Source: Parahoeflea halophila
GTDB taxonomy: Bacteria > Pseudomonadota > Alphaproteobacteria > Rhizobiales > Rhizobiaceae
NCBI RefSeq assembly: GCF_900220985.1
Contig: NZ_OCPC01000002.1
Coordinates: 434,001-498,000 of the forward strand
DNA: 64,000 nucleotides
Reading direction: 5' to 3'
The translations under genes were made by a program, and so were the position numbers. Below, piece by piece: positions 9,191 through 20,576 of the stretch. Each line of letters begins with the position of its first letter. Within the stretch, counting starts at the first letter, position 1. Under the pieces are notes generated by a model. That model saw nothing but the letters and a program-made list of their open reading frames with translations. It did not search any database and had not been told where the DNA came from.

Positions 9191-10582
9191 ATGACAGACC
9201 TGACCGCAGCCCTTACCGCCGCCGATGCCAGCCTTGATGAAAGCCTCGAGCGGCTGTTCGGTCTTCTGCGTATCCAGTCGATATCGACCGACCCCGCCTA
9301 TGCGCCGGAGTGCCGCCGCGCCGGTCAGTGGCTGGTCGATGAGCTGGCATCACTCGGCTTCGAGGCCAGCCTCCGCGACACCCCGGGGCATCCCATGGTC
9401 GTCGCCCATCATGCCGGCGCCACGCCCGATGCACCGCATTATCTTTTCTATGGCCATTATGATGTGCAGCCGGTCGATCCGCTCGATCTGTGGACCGACC
9501 CGCCGTTCGAGCCGGCTATCAAGGAAATTGCCCCGGGCCGAAAGGCGATCACCGGCCGCGGCGCATCCGACGACAAGGGCCAGCTGATGACCTTCGTCGA
9601 AGCCTGCCGGGCCTGGAAGGCGGCGTCGGGTTCGCTGCCGTGCCGCATCACAATCCTGTTCGAGGGCGAGGAGGAATCCGGCTCGCCTTCGCTCAAACCG
9701 TTTCTCGAGGCCAATGCCGAGGAACTCAAGGCAGAATGCGCTCTGGTCTGCGACACCGGCATGTGGGATCCGGAAACGCCGGCAATCGCTGTTGCCCTGC
9801 GCGGCCTGGTCGGCGAGGAAGTGACCATCCATGCTGCCGACCGGGATCTGCATTCGGGTCTTTTCGGCGGCGCTGCCGCCAACCCGTTGCACATTCTTTC
9901 AAAGATTCTTGCCGATTTGCATGACGAGACCGGGCGCGTGACCCTCGACGGCTTTTATGACGGTGTCGAGGAAACCCCGGCGCAGGTGCTCGCAAGCTGG
10001 GACAGTCTTGGCCGCACGGCTGAGGACTTTTTGGGTGGGGTCGGCCTTTCGGTGCCCTCTGGTGAACAGGGCCGTTCGGTGCTTGAGCAGACCTGGGCAC
10101 GGCCGACCGCAGAGGTCAACGGCATGTGGGGCGGTTACACCGGCGAGGGCTTCAAGACCGTGATTGCGGCCAAGGCCTCGGCCAAGGTCTCGTTCCGGCT
10201 TGTCGGAAAGCAGGATCCCGACCAGGTCCGCGCCGCCTTCCGGGCCCATGTCGAAGCCCGCTTGCCTGCCAATTGCACGGTCAGCTATGCCCCGCATGGC
10301 GGCTCGCCGGCGATCCAGTTGCCGTTTGATTCGCCGGTGGTGACCAAGACCCGCAATGCGCTCACCGACGAATGGCCCAAACCGGCGGTCACGATCGGCA
10401 TGGGCGGCTCGATCCCCATCGTTGGTGATTTCCAGAACATTCTCGGTCTGCAGTCGGTGCTCTGCGGCTACGGCCTGACCGACGACCGCATCCATTCCCC
10501 CAACGAAAAATACGACCTGACGTCGTTTGCCAAGGGAATCCGCTCCTGGGTGCGCATTCTCGACGCCCTGGCCACGCGGTAG
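9191..10582 (+). CDS. M20 family dipeptidase / metallohydrolase
   Basis: This 463-residue cytoplasmic zinc hydrolase of the ArgE/DapE/CPG2 clan resembles the dipeptidase subgroup (PepV/CNDP-like). Metal-binding motifs are visible: HYDVQPVDP (His, Asp), GRGASDDKGQ (bridging Asp) and EGEEESGSP (catalytic Glu plus metal Glu). The dimerisation/lid domain begins near RGLVGEEVTIHAADRDLHSG, and the C-terminal metal His is near the end in DDRIHSPNEKY. The substrate is probably a dipeptide or a related amide but cannot be fixed from sequence. CCGGAG precedes the ATG at good spacing. Its own terminator lies just downstream, so it appears to be a single-gene unit. Confidence 0.85.
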   Translation: MTDLTAALTAADASLDESLERLFGLLRIQSISTDPAYAPECRRAGQWLVDELASLGFEASLRDTPGHPMVVAHHAGATPDAPHYLFYGHYDVQPVDPLDLWTDPPFEPAIKEIAPGRKAITGRGASDDKGQLMTFVEACRAWKAASGSLPCRITILFEGEEESGSPSLKPFLEANAEELKAECALVCDTGMWDPETPAIAVALRGLVGEEVTIHAADRDLHSGLFGGAAANPLHILSKILADLHDETGRVTLDGFYDGVEETPAQVLASWDSLGRTAEDFLGGVGLSVPSGEQGRSVLEQTWARPTAEVNGMWGGYTGEGFKTVIAAKASAKVSFRLVGKQDPDQVRAAFRAHVEARLPANCTVSYAPHGGSPAIQLPFDSPVVTKTRNALTDEWPKPAVTIGMGGSIPIVGDFQNILGLQSVLCGYGLTDDRIHSPNEKYDLTSFAKGIRSWVRILDALATR

Positions 10583-10592
10583 TCCCGAACTG

Positions 10593-10615
10593 AAAACCGG
10601 CGCCGGGCCGGTTTT
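10593..10615 (+). terminator. Terminator hairpin after the M20 dipeptidase gene
   Basis: AAAACCGGC (10593-10601) pairs with GCCGGTTTT (10607-10615) over 9 bases with a 5-base loop, 10 bases after the stop codon. The symmetric A and T tracts would let it act in both directions. Confidence 0.7.
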
Positions 10616-10625
10616 CGCATGGTGA

Positions 10626-10652
10626 AAGGGGTGGTTTCCTTAACCACCCCTT
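10626..10652. terminator. Second perfect hairpin, possible bidirectional terminator
   Basis: AAGGGGTGGTT (10626-10636) pairs with AACCACCCCTT (10642-10652), an 11-base perfect stem with a 5-base loop. It lies 10 bases after the first hairpin and about 160 bases before the penicillin-binding protein gene, giving a tandem arrangement. Confidence 0.5.
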
Positions 10653-10810
10653 AAATCGTCGCATTTAGGGTGTTTCCAGATCGCCGGGCAGTTTCGGAAC
10701 GGGATGTCGCATGTCTCTGTCTGCAACTGCTGTGAAACCAAATCCCGCATCAAGCACTCAACCCGCCCGGGTGTCCGTGCTGTCGGGAACGACCAGCATC
10801 CGGACCCTCC

Positions 10811-13018
10811 ATGGCGCGCAAGAAAACGACCCGAAGCCGCATCGAACCTTCCTTCGAGGGTGGCCGGCCGAAGGGTGGTTCGCGCACCCTTGCCGACGAG
10901 CGCGTCGCCGGCAGGACCTCGCCCAAATCGGGGTCCGGAACAAGCCCGGCAAGGCGCCGCAAGAAACCGCAGTCCAGGGCCCGCAAGCCAAGCAGCCGCA
11001 CATCCCGCGGTCGCATCACCGGCGCGTTGCGTTCGATGATCTACTGGTGCTGTGTCCTTGGCATCTGGGGCGGCATCGCCATCGCAGGCGTGGTCATATT
11101 CTATGGCGCGCGCATGCCAAGTGCCGCGACCTGGTCGATCCCGGATCGTCCGCCCAACGTCAAGATCGTCTCGGTCAATGGCGAGACCATGGCCAATCGC
11201 GGTGCGACCGGCGGTGAAGCCCTGCTCCTGGGTGACATGTCGCCCTATATCCCCGAAGCTGTGATCGCGATCGAGGACCGCCGGTTCTATTCGCATTTCG
11301 GCGTCGACCCGATTGGCCTGGCGCGGGCCATGGTAGCCAATGTCATGGCCGGGCGAATGGTCCAGGGCGGCTCGACGCTGACCCAGCAATTGGCCAAGAA
11401 CCTGTTTCTGTCGCCAGAACGCACCATCGAGCGCAAAGTGCAGGAAGTGCTGCTGTCATTGTGGCTCGAACACCGGTTTTCCAAGGATCAGATCCTGGAA
11501 ATGTATCTCAACCGGGTGTTTTTCGGCTCCGGCGCCTACGGTGTCGAGGCGGCATCGCGGCGCTATTTCCGCAAGCCGGCAAGCGATGTCTCGCTGGCCG
11601 AGGCAGCACTTCTGGCCGGCCTGCTCAAGGCCCCCTCGCGGTTGTCGCCGGCCCGCAACCCGAAAGCAGCCGAAGCCCGTGGCCAGCTGGTGTTGGCTGC
11701 AATGCGCGATCAGGGTGTGGTGACCGAGAGCGAGATCGCCACGGCGCTGACCAGCCCTCAGGTCCGCGCCAAGAGCTACTGGACCGGGTCGGAGAACTAT
11801 GTCGCCGATCTGGTGATGCAACGCCTGCCGGATCTGGTCGGCAAGATCTCCGAAGATCTGATCGTCGAAACGACCATCGACTTCCAGCTTCAGCGCGAAG
11901 CCGAGAAAGCCTTGCGGGCCACGCTTGAAGCCAACGGAGCCCGGCACAATGTCAGCCAGGGTGCGCTTGTCTCGCTCGATGGCACCGGCGCCGTCCGGTC
12001 GCTGATCGGCGGCCGTGAATATGCCACCAGCCAGTTTGACCGGGCAAGCGACGCGCTGCGCCAGCCCGGCTCTGCCTTCAAGCCGATCGTCTATGCCGCA
12101 GCCCTTGAGCAGGGCCGCACGCCCCTGTCGGTTCGCAATGATGCGCCGGTGAAGATCGGCAAGTGGACACCCGAGAACTACGACAACAAATATCGTGGCG
12201 AGGTGACGCTGTCGGATGCCTTGACCCATTCGCTCAATACGGTGGCAGCCCAGCTGGTCATGGAAGTCGGCCCCCGGACCGTGGTCCAGACTGCCCGGCG
12301 GCTCGGTATTGAGGCTCCGATGAAGGCCAATGCCTCGATTGCGCTGGGCACGTCCGAGGTCACGCTTCTGGAACTGACCGGCGCCTATGCAGCCTTCATG
12401 AACGGCGGCTACAAGGCCACGCCGCATGTCATTCGCCGGGTCACGAGCCATGACGGCAAGGTTCTTTATGAAAATGCCTATGACAATCCGCCCCGGGTCA
12501 TCGATCCGGCGGTCGCTGCGATGATGAACCAGATGCTGGCGCGTGTGGTGCAGGAAGGGACCGGCCACAAGGCGCAACTCGGGGGCTGGCCTGCTGCCGG
12601 CAAGACCGGAACCACCCAGTCCTACCGCGATGCGCTGTTTGTTGGCTACACCGCCAATCTGGCAACCGGTGTCTGGTTCGGCAATGACGATGGCAAGCCG
12701 ATGAAGAATGTCACCGGCGGCGGACTGCCGGCCGAAACCTGGAAACAGTTCATGCAGGCAGCCCACTCCGGCCTGCCGCCGGTCAATCTGCCCCTTGGCG
12801 GGCCGCGACCACCGGTGGTGATCGACGGAACGGAAGCGCTGGACCACGATCCGGTAGCTGGGCTGGTCCGCGATCTGTCGCCTGTTCCCGTCTCGCGGAA
12901 TGCGACCGGCGCCACCTCTAACGGTTTCCCCGCCCCGCCGGCTGACGTCGGCTCGGCACCATCCCGGCCAAACGGGGCCAGGCAAACCACCTTGCTCGAC
13001 ATTCTGATGGGCAACTGA
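10811..13018 (+). CDS. Bifunctional PBP1a-family peptidoglycan synthase
   Basis: This 735-residue inner-membrane enzyme polymerises glycan strands and cross-links peptides. A basic, Ser/Arg-rich cytoplasmic tail of about 75 residues precedes one membrane anchor (about 76-100). The GT51 domain has catalytic Glu155 in AIEDRRFYSHFG, the QGGSTLTQQ motif (185-193) and the RKVQEVLLSLWLE segment. The transpeptidase domain carries SAFK (421-424, nucleophile Ser421), SLN (474-476) and KTGTT (598-602). The last 100 residues are Pro/Gly-rich and low in complexity. It is shorter than E. coli PBP1a and lacks an obvious OB domain insert, as in many rhizobial class A PBPs. Confidence 0.92.
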   Translation: MARKKTTRSRIEPSFEGGRPKGGSRTLADERVAGRTSPKSGSGTSPARRRKKPQSRARKPSSRTSRGRITGALRSMIYWCCVLGIWGGIAIAGVVIFYGARMPSAATWSIPDRPPNVKIVSVNGETMANRGATGGEALLLGDMSPYIPEAVIAIEDRRFYSHFGVDPIGLARAMVANVMAGRMVQGGSTLTQQLAKNLFLSPERTIERKVQEVLLSLWLEHRFSKDQILEMYLNRVFFGSGAYGVEAASRRYFRKPASDVSLAEAALLAGLLKAPSRLSPARNPKAAEARGQLVLAAMRDQGVVTESEIATALTSPQVRAKSYWTGSENYVADLVMQRLPDLVGKISEDLIVETTIDFQLQREAEKALRATLEANGARHNVSQGALVSLDGTGAVRSLIGGREYATSQFDRASDALRQPGSAFKPIVYAAALEQGRTPLSVRNDAPVKIGKWTPENYDNKYRGEVTLSDALTHSLNTVAAQLVMEVGPRTVVQTARRLGIEAPMKANASIALGTSEVTLLELTGAYAAFMNGGYKATPHVIRRVTSHDGKVLYENAYDNPPRVIDPAVAAMMNQMLARVVQEGTGHKAQLGGWPAAGKTGTTQSYRDALFVGYTANLATGVWFGNDDGKPMKNVTGGGLPAETWKQFMQAAHSGLPPVNLPLGGPRPPVVIDGTEALDHDPVAGLVRDLSPVPVSRNATGATSNGFPAPPADVGSAPSRPNGARQTTLLDILMGN

Positions 13019-13104
13019 CAGGATGAAACGCAATTGTCGGGCAATAAGGACACTTTAGCCCGAAAAAAACCGGCAAAATCGTGCAATCTGCGTTTCCTCA
13101 GACG

Positions 13105-13133
13105 CTTGCAGTCTGCAGGTGACATTCTTATAT
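13105..13133 (+). promoter_or_regulatory. Candidate dnaK promoter
   Basis: CTTGCA at 13105-13110 and TTATAT at 13128-13133 are separated by 17 bases, close to the alphaproteobacterial housekeeping pattern CTTGAC-N17-CTATAT. They lie about 160 bases before dnaK. A heat-shock sigma-32 promoter may overlap, since the -35 consensus begins the same way, but the sequence does not distinguish the two. Confidence 0.45.
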
Positions 13134-13293
13134 ACGGCTCAACGCTTCGGGCGGGGCCTGCTTCAACATGGTCCTGATCAAGAGAGCGGAGACGGATGAC
13201 ACGGGTCATCCTGTTTTCAGTAGAGTCCCGCTAGGGGCTGTCGAATGGAACGCCTGACCGGGTCCCGGCAGCTCGCTTCAAGGAGAATTCAAT

Positions 13294-15213
<1,920 letters not shown>

Positions 15214-15243
15214 GGCTGATGTCAGCTTGAGACAACATTGCTT

Positions 15244-15276
15244 GAGGGGTTCCGTCAGGGACCCCTCTTGCGTTTT
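15244..15276 (+). terminator. Terminator or attenuator between dnaK and dnaJ
   Basis: GAGGGGTTCC at 15244-15253 pairs with GGGACCCCTC at 15258-15267 (10 pairs, one G-T) with a 4-base loop, followed by TTGCGTTTT. It is likely to stop part of the dnaK transcripts, so dnaJ would be made at a lower level or from its own promoter in 15280-15490. Confidence 0.7.
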
Positions 15277-15493
15277 GCCTCCGCGCGCATGTGTCCGGTC
15301 ACCTGTGCAGCAGCATGTCAGCCGCTTATAGGGCTGGAATTCTGTGCAAACAGTGACTACATGACGCAGGTGTGCGCGCTGCGGCGCGAACCCTGTAACA
15401 TTTCTTGGTTGCGGGACTGTGTGAGTTCTTGAGCGTCCACTTGGCCAGAATGCCCTGTATTGGACGCCCCCTGAAGAGAGATTGACGGACAAT

Positions 15494-16633
15494 ATGGCCA
15501 AGCCAGACTTTTACGAAACGCTTGGTGTGGCGCGTGGCGCGGACGAGAAAGAGCTGAAGAGCGCTTTCCGCAAGCTTGCCATGAAGTACCACCCGGACAA
15601 AAATCCCGGCAACGTCGAAGCCGAGCAGAAGTTCAAGGAAATCAACGAGGCCTACGAGTTCCTCAAAGATCCGCAAAAGCGTGCGGCCTATGACCGGTTC
15701 GGCCATGCGGCTTTCGAACAGGGCGGCCCCGGCGGAATGGGCGGCGGCTTCGGTGGCGGCGGTGGTGGATTCTCCGACATCTTCGAGGATATTTTCGGCG
15801 AGATGATGGGTGGCCGCGGCGGCCGCCGCTCGTCCGGCGGCCGGGAGCGTGGTGCGGACCTGCGCTACAACATGGAAATCACGCTCGAGGAGGCCTATAC
15901 CGGCAAGACCGCGCAGATCCGTGTACCGACCTCGATCACCTGTGATCTCTGCTCCGGCTCCGGCGCCAAGCCGGGCACGCAGCCGACCACCTGCGCCACT
16001 TGTGGCGGTGCTGGCCGTGTCCGTGCCGCGCAGGGCTTCTTCTCGGTGGAGCGTACCTGCCCGACCTGCCACGGCCGCGGCCAGACCATTTCCGATCCCT
16101 GCACCAAATGTGCGGGCCAGGGTCGCGTTACCGAAGAGCGTTCGCTCTCGGTCAACATTCCCGCAGGCATCGAGGACGGCACCCGGATCAGATTGTCGGG
16201 TGAAGGTGAAGCCGGTATGCGCGGCGGACCGTCCGGCGATCTGTATATTTTCCTGTCGGTTCGCCCCCACGCGGTGTTTCAGCGCGAAGGCGCCGATCTT
16301 TTCTGTTCGGTGCCGATTTCAATGACCACGGCTGCGCTCGGCGGCAAGTTCGACATCACCACCATGGATGGTGCCCGTTCACGGGTGACCGTGCCGGAAG
16401 GCACCCAGCCCGGCAAGGAACTGCGGCTGCGTGGCAAGGGTATGCCGGTGCTGCGCTCGGCCCAGTTCGGCGATCTCTATGTCCGGATCACCATCGAAAC
16501 CCCGCAGAAACTGTCCAAGCGCCAGCGGGAACTGCTGATGGAGTTCCAGGAATTGTCGTCCAGAGAAACCAGCCCCGAATCCACCGGTTTCTTTTCCAAG
16601 ATGAAGGGCTTCTTCGACACCATGTCGGAATAG
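15494..16633 (+). CDS. dnaJ: Chaperone DnaJ (Hsp40)
   Basis: This 379-residue co-chaperone stimulates DnaK ATPase. The J domain has HPD at 33-35. A Gly/Phe-rich linker follows ([13 protein letters not shown]), then four CxxCxGxG-type zinc repeats: [24 protein letters not shown] and CTKCAGQG. The C-terminal peptide-binding domains complete the protein. The frame could start at a TTG at 15482, but the family start [12 protein letters not shown] and AGAG-rich sequence upstream support ATG 15494. Confidence 0.98.
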   Translation: MAKPDFYETLGVARGADEKELKSAFRKLAMKYHPDKNPGNVEAEQKFKEINEAYEFLKDPQKRAAYDRFGHAAFEQGGPGGMGGGFGGGGGGFSDIFEDIFGEMMGGRGGRRSSGGRERGADLRYNMEITLEEAYTGKTAQIRVPTSITCDLCSGSGAKPGTQPTTCATCGGAGRVRAAQGFFSVERTCPTCHGRGQTISDPCTKCAGQGRVTEERSLSVNIPAGIEDGTRIRLSGEGEAGMRGGPSGDLYIFLSVRPHAVFQREGADLFCSVPISMTTAALGGKFDITTMDGARSRVTVPEGTQPGKELRLRGKGMPVLRSAQFGDLYVRITIETPQKLSKRQRELLMEFQELSSRETSPESTGFFSKMKGFFDTMSE

Positions 16634-16744
16634 GCTTTCGGACGGCGCAAGCCTCAGACGAAAAATCACGGGTGCGGCCGGGCAAGGGGCGTCGTGGCCG
16701 GGCGTTTGAAATCACCGGACGGCCACAACGCAGCGGAGCAGCCG

Positions 16745-17326
16745 ATGACACCCAGAATTCTTGTTCTCCCGGGCTCGAACCGCACCGGTTCATTCAATGC
16801 GTCACTTGCCGCCGCGGCGTCCGTCGAGCTTGCCGGCCAGGGTGCGGATGTCAACAGGATCTCGCTGGTTGACTACCCGCTGCCGCTTGTCGACGAAGAT
16901 CTCAAGAACGAGAGCGGCATTCCTGAAAACGCGATGAAACTGGGGCGCCTGATTGCTGCCCATGACGGTGTGTTTCTCTGCTGTCCGGAGTACAATTCCT
17001 CGATTCCGCCCTTGCTCAAGAACATGATCGACTGGGTCAGCCTGATCAAGAAGGACGGCGACCGGGCGTTCAAACCCTGGGCGGGTCGCTATGTGGCGCT
17101 TGCATCGGCTTCGAATGGCAAACTGGGCGGCATCCGCGGGCTCTATCATGTCCGCTCCGTCATGATGAATGTCGGAACCCAGGTCATCACCGAGCAATGC
17201 GCGGTCAGCGGCGCGGCGGAGGCTTTTGAAGCCGACGGCCGGCTCAAGGATGAACGCACAAGCGCCATGCTGGCAAACACCTGCAAATCCCTGATCCGAT
17301 ACTGTACGATGATGTCTGCGGGCTGA
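16745..17326 (+). CDS. NADPH-dependent FMN reductase family protein
   Basis: This 193-residue flavodoxin-like protein of the NADPH_dep_FMN_red family (ChrR/azoreductase-like) probably reduces quinones, nitro compounds or metal oxyanions using bound FMN. The phosphate-binding loop PGSNRTGSFN is near the N-terminus, and the isoalloxazine-contacting segment reads PEYNSSIPPLLKNMIDW. The upstream ATG-like extension to 16694 is rejected because GGAG at 16735-16738 is well spaced for ATG 16745. It stands between dnaJ and pyrF on the same strand. The physiological substrate is unknown. Confidence 0.85.
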   Translation: MTPRILVLPGSNRTGSFNASLAAAASVELAGQGADVNRISLVDYPLPLVDEDLKNESGIPENAMKLGRLIAAHDGVFLCCPEYNSSIPPLLKNMIDWVSLIKKDGDRAFKPWAGRYVALASASNGKLGGIRGLYHVRSVMMNVGTQVITEQCAVSGAAEAFEADGRLKDERTSAMLANTCKSLIRYCTMMSAG

Positions 17327-17428
17327 CAGGCTAGCTGTTCTGGCGTCATCCCATCTGCGTCCCCTGCCGGCGGTCTTGCGATCACCGGGTCTTCATGCGA
17401 GGACCGGGAAACTGAAAGGGAGTGCACG

Positions 17429-18157
17429 ATGACGGTTGCAGCGCGTGAACAGGGTACACCATCCGCCAACCAGTCTGATCCGCGGTTGATCGTCGGACTC
17501 GACGTTCCGACCATCGCCGAGGCCGAAGCCTTGGTCGATCGGATCGGCGATGCGGCGATGTTCTACAAGATCGGCTATCAGCTTGTCTTTGCCGGGGGGC
17601 TGCCGCTGGCAAACCAGCTCAAGGCATCGGGCCGCAAAGTCTTTCTCGACATGAAGCTTCTCGACATCGACAACACCGTCTCCAAGGGCGTCGAAAACAT
17701 TGCCATGATGGGCGTAGACATGCTGACCATCCATGCCTACCCCAAGGCAATGCGCGCCGCGGTCGAAGCGGCAAGGGGCAGCGATCTTTGCCTGCTCGCC
17801 GTCACCGTGCTGACCTCCATGGATGCGGCCGATGTGACTGAAGCGGGCTATGCCCTGTCGCCTGAAGAACTGGTGATGCGACGGGCCGCTCAGGCCCGCG
17901 ATGCCGGCATGGGCGGCATTGTCTGCTCCGCTGCCGAAGCAAGAGCCGTGCGAGAAGTCGTTGGACCCGACATGGCCATCGTCACGCCCGGTATCCGGCC
18001 CGCCGGGAGCGATCACGGCGATCAGAAACGGGTGATGACCCCGGCTGAGGCGCTTGCGGCGGGCTCGTCGCACCTGGTGGTCGCGAGGCCTGTGTGCAAG
18101 GCGGCCGATCCGGCAGCCGCTGCACGCGCAATCACCGCCGAAATGGCGCAAGGCTGA
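17429..18157 (+). CDS. pyrF: Orotidine 5'-phosphate decarboxylase
   Basis: This 242-residue enzyme performs the last step of UMP synthesis, OMP to UMP plus CO2. The catalytic array DxKxxD is visible as Asp74, Lys76 and Asp79 in [12 protein letters not shown]. The phosphate-binding region near the C-terminus reads [20 protein letters not shown], and [10 protein letters not shown] completes the barrel. About 18 extra N-terminal residues precede the core. GGGAG lies upstream of the ATG at 17429. It is followed after 17 bases by the DUF1330 gene. Confidence 0.97.
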   Translation: MTVAAREQGTPSANQSDPRLIVGLDVPTIAEAEALVDRIGDAAMFYKIGYQLVFAGGLPLANQLKASGRKVFLDMKLLDIDNTVSKGVENIAMMGVDMLTIHAYPKAMRAAVEAARGSDLCLLAVTVLTSMDAADVTEAGYALSPEELVMRRAAQARDAGMGGIVCSAAEARAVREVVGPDMAIVTPGIRPAGSDHGDQKRVMTPAEALAAGSSHLVVARPVCKAADPAAAARAITAEMAQG

Positions 18158-18174
18158 CAAGGGAGAGAGCAGAC

Positions 18175-18468
18175 ATGGCAAAGGGATACTGGATTGGCCG
18201 CATCGACGTGCATGATCTCGAGGCCTACAAGGCCTATATCGAGACCGCCACACCGGCCTACAAGGAATTCGGCGCCACATTTCTGGTCCGCGGTGGCGAA
18301 TTCGAACCGGTCGAAGGTCAGGCCCGGTCCCGCAATGTGGTCATCGAGTTTCCGAGCTACGAGGCAGCACTTGCCTGCTACAACTCTGAAACCTACCAGA
18401 AGGCCCGGGCCATCCGTCAGCAATTCGCAGAAGGTGAACTCCTTATTGTCAGGGGGCATGAGGCCTGA
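18175..18468 (+). CDS. DUF1330 domain-containing protein
   Basis: This small 97-residue protein of the DUF1330 family (dimeric alpha-beta barrel fold) starts MAKGYWIGRIDVHDLEAYKAYI and contains GGEFEPVEGQARSRNVVIEFPSYEAA, both typical. No biochemical function is established for the family. The ATG at 18175 is chosen over an earlier in-frame start because GGGAGAGAG lies directly upstream. It is 17 bases after pyrF and probably cotranscribed with it; a terminator follows. Confidence 0.88.
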   Translation: MAKGYWIGRIDVHDLEAYKAYIETATPAYKEFGATFLVRGGEFEPVEGQARSRNVVIEFPSYEAALACYNSETYQKARAIRQQFAEGELLIVRGHEA

Positions 18469-18493
18469 TGCCTGTCTGGGGGTGCGATTAATC

Positions 18494-18534
18494 CCCGCGC
18501 CTGATGCTCGGGGCTTCACCTTGCGCGGGTTTTT
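18494..18534 (+). terminator. Terminator after the pyrF-DUF1330 unit
   Basis: CCCGCGC (18494-18500) pairs with GCGCGGG (18523-18529), followed by TTTTT at 18530-18534. The 22-base loop contains a partial inner pairing. Confidence 0.55.
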
Positions 18535-18620
18535 GACTAAGAGCTTTGGTTGACTGCGACCGATTCCGGTTGCGCATGCGTGAACAACCGGCGCCAGAGA
18601 TCCTGTCAGGGAGTGCATAG

Positions 18621-19601
18621 ATGACATCGCTCAATCAACCCAAGCTCGTCACAGTCTTCGGCGGATCCGGCTTTGTTGGACGCCACGTCGTGCGCGCACT
18701 TGCCGGGCGCGGATACCGCGTTCGCGTCGCTGTTCGCCGGCCCGATCTCGCCGGCCACCTTCAACCGCTGGGTGGGGTTGGTCAGATCATGGCGGTGCAG
18801 GCCAATCTGCGGAACCGCGAGTCGGTCAACAGGGCTGTCCGGGGGGCGGACCATGTCGTCAATTGCGTCGGGATTCTCTTTGAATCCGGCCGCAACACCT
18901 TTGCCTCCGTTCAGGATTTCGGCGCCCGTGCGGTGGCCGAAGCAGCCCGTGCCGAAGGCATCGGCCTGACCCACATTTCAGCCATCGGTGCTGATGCCGA
19001 GTCGGAGTCAGTCTATGCGAAATCCAAGGGTCTGGCCGAAGCCTCGATTGCCAAGGTTCTGCCCGAGGCTGTGATCCTGCGCCCGTCCATCGTGTTCGGT
19101 CCGGAAGACGGCTTCTTCAACAAGTTCGCCGAAATGGCGCGGTTTGCTCCTGCCCTGCCGCTGATCGGCGGCGGCGAAACGAAGTTCCAGCCGGTCTATG
19201 TCGGCGATGTCGCCGAAACCGTGGCCCGAAGCGTCGAGGGAACGATCCCTCGCGGCACAATCTACGAGCTCGGCGGCCCGCGGACCATGAGCTTCAAGGA
19301 CGTGCTGGAAGAGATCCTCGAGACCACCCACAGAAAGCGCGTTCTGCTGCCTTTGCCCTGGGGCCTGGCATCGCTGATCGGCAAGATTTCCAGCCTCGTC
19401 CCCTTCATTGATCCGCCGCTCACGGATGACCAGGTGACGCTGCTCAAGACCGACAATGTGGTTTCGGCCGAAGCAAAAAGCGAAAAGCGCACGCTGGCCG
19501 GCCTGGGAATCCCGCAGACAACTGTTGAAGCCATTCTGCCGACCTATCTCAACCGCTACCGGCCGCATGGCCAGTACAGCGGTACCGGAAGCGAAGCCTG
19601 A
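18621..19601 (+). CDS. Complex I NDUFA9-like NAD(P)-binding protein
   Basis: This 326-residue atypical short-chain dehydrogenase is of the type annotated as complex I NDUFA9 subunit family in alphaproteobacteria. The Rossmann motif is GGSGFVGRHVVRAL at about 14-27, and a substrate-side YAKSKGLAE carries the Tyr-x-x-x-Lys pair. In mitochondria NDUFA9 is an accessory complex I subunit that binds NADPH; in bacteria its association with the complex is not established and membrane lipid or quinone roles are also proposed. CAGGGAG precedes the start. The next gene begins at or very near its stop codon. Confidence 0.85.
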   Translation: MTSLNQPKLVTVFGGSGFVGRHVVRALAGRGYRVRVAVRRPDLAGHLQPLGGVGQIMAVQANLRNRESVNRAVRGADHVVNCVGILFESGRNTFASVQDFGARAVAEAARAEGIGLTHISAIGADAESESVYAKSKGLAEASIAKVLPEAVILRPSIVFGPEDGFFNKFAEMARFAPALPLIGGGETKFQPVYVGDVAETVARSVEGTIPRGTIYELGGPRTMSFKDVLEEILETTHRKRVLLPLPWGLASLIGKISSLVPFIDPPLTDDQVTLLKTDNVVSAEAKSEKRTLAGLGIPQTTVEAILPTYLNRYRPHGQYSGTGSEA

Positions 19602-19705
19602 GCGACCTCGCCGCTCTGCTGCAGTCAGTCCTGGCGCCGCCGGGGCTGGATGGCTGGGCGGCGATTGTCCTGGTCACGGCCAGCTTCTTCACCTCGGCGC
19701 TGACC

Positions 19706-20383
19706 GTGTCGGTCGGCATTGGCGGCGGTGTCGCGCTGCTTGCCCTCATGGGCTATCTCGCCCCCGTCGCGGCCATCATACCGGTTCACGGCGTGGTGCA
19801 GCTTGGCTCCAATGTGGGACGGGCGGCTATGCTCCGCGACCAAGTTGCCTGGAGTTGCCTCGCGGCTTTCTTCATCGGTGCTGTTCCAGGCGCCTGGGCC
19901 GGCGGCAGCGTTGTCGGCGCGCTCTCCGATTCGGCGCTCAAGGCAGCCCTTGGTGGCTTCATCCTGGTGATAACCTGGATGCGGCTTCCGCGTCTGGCCG
20001 CGATAAGGCTGCCGGGATTTGCACTCACCGGAGCCATTACCACTTTCCTGACGATGATCTTTGGTGCGACAGGCCCGTTCAATGCCGTTGTCCTGTCCAA
20101 GAACTTTCCCGAAAGGTTGCGGTTCCAGGCCACAACGGCGGCGGTGATGAGTCTGCAGCATCTGGTCAAGACCGCGGCTTTCGCGCTGGCAGGTTTCGCC
20201 TTCGGTCCGTGGTTGCCGCTCATCGCGGCGATGATTCTCACCGGGCTGGCCGGTACCTGGGTCGGAACCCACATATTGCGGAAAACCCCGGAAAGCCGAT
20301 TTCGGCTGATTTTCAAGATCTGTCTTACAGTGCTCGCGCTCGATCTGATCCGCCGGAGTGTTGCCGGAATGGCGCATGGTTAG
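19706..20383 (+). CDS. TauE/SafE family anion permease
   Basis: This polytopic membrane protein of the TauE/SafE (DUF81) family often exports sulfite, sulfoacetate or related organic anions. The glycine-rich SVGIGGGVALLALMGYL and VHGVVQLGSNVGRAAML segments are family hallmarks. The GTG at 19706 is the first standard start codon and gives 225 residues. However, the same frame is open back to a CTG at 19598 that overlaps the upstream stop codon, and the extra 36 residues include AAIVLVTASFFTSALTV, which completes the first membrane helix. The true protein is probably longer than listed here. Confidence 0.8.
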   Translation: MSVGIGGGVALLALMGYLAPVAAIIPVHGVVQLGSNVGRAAMLRDQVAWSCLAAFFIGAVPGAWAGGSVVGALSDSALKAALGGFILVITWMRLPRLAAIRLPGFALTGAITTFLTMIFGATGPFNAVVLSKNFPERLRFQATTAAVMSLQHLVKTAAFALAGFAFGPWLPLIAAMILTGLAGTWVGTHILRKTPESRFRLIFKICLTVLALDLIRRSVAGMAHG

Positions 20384-20576
20384 CAATGATTTAAGGTTCA
20401 GCCGCTTTATTGGTGGCTATTAAGGAATCGGGCTTGAACCAACCATCAGAGCCGGGTAGATCGCGCCTCTGCCCGGGCGGAAAGCCTCGAAAGTTTCCCC
20501 TGCGAGGAACATTTTGGCCACCAGACCATTTGGCCAAATGCAGCATTCAGTGCCAATAGGACCAGGACATCAGATT

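Noticed and set aside
10711-11217. Plus-strand frame of 168 codons overlapping the penicillin-binding protein start
   Set aside because: It is out of frame with the penicillin-binding protein, whose domains are clear, and its second half is a shadow of that gene.
16777-16791. GAAC-N7-GTTC resembling an SOS box
   Set aside because: The half-sites are inverted, not direct repeats, and the site is inside the FMN reductase coding sequence; the alphaproteobacterial LexA motif is a direct repeat.
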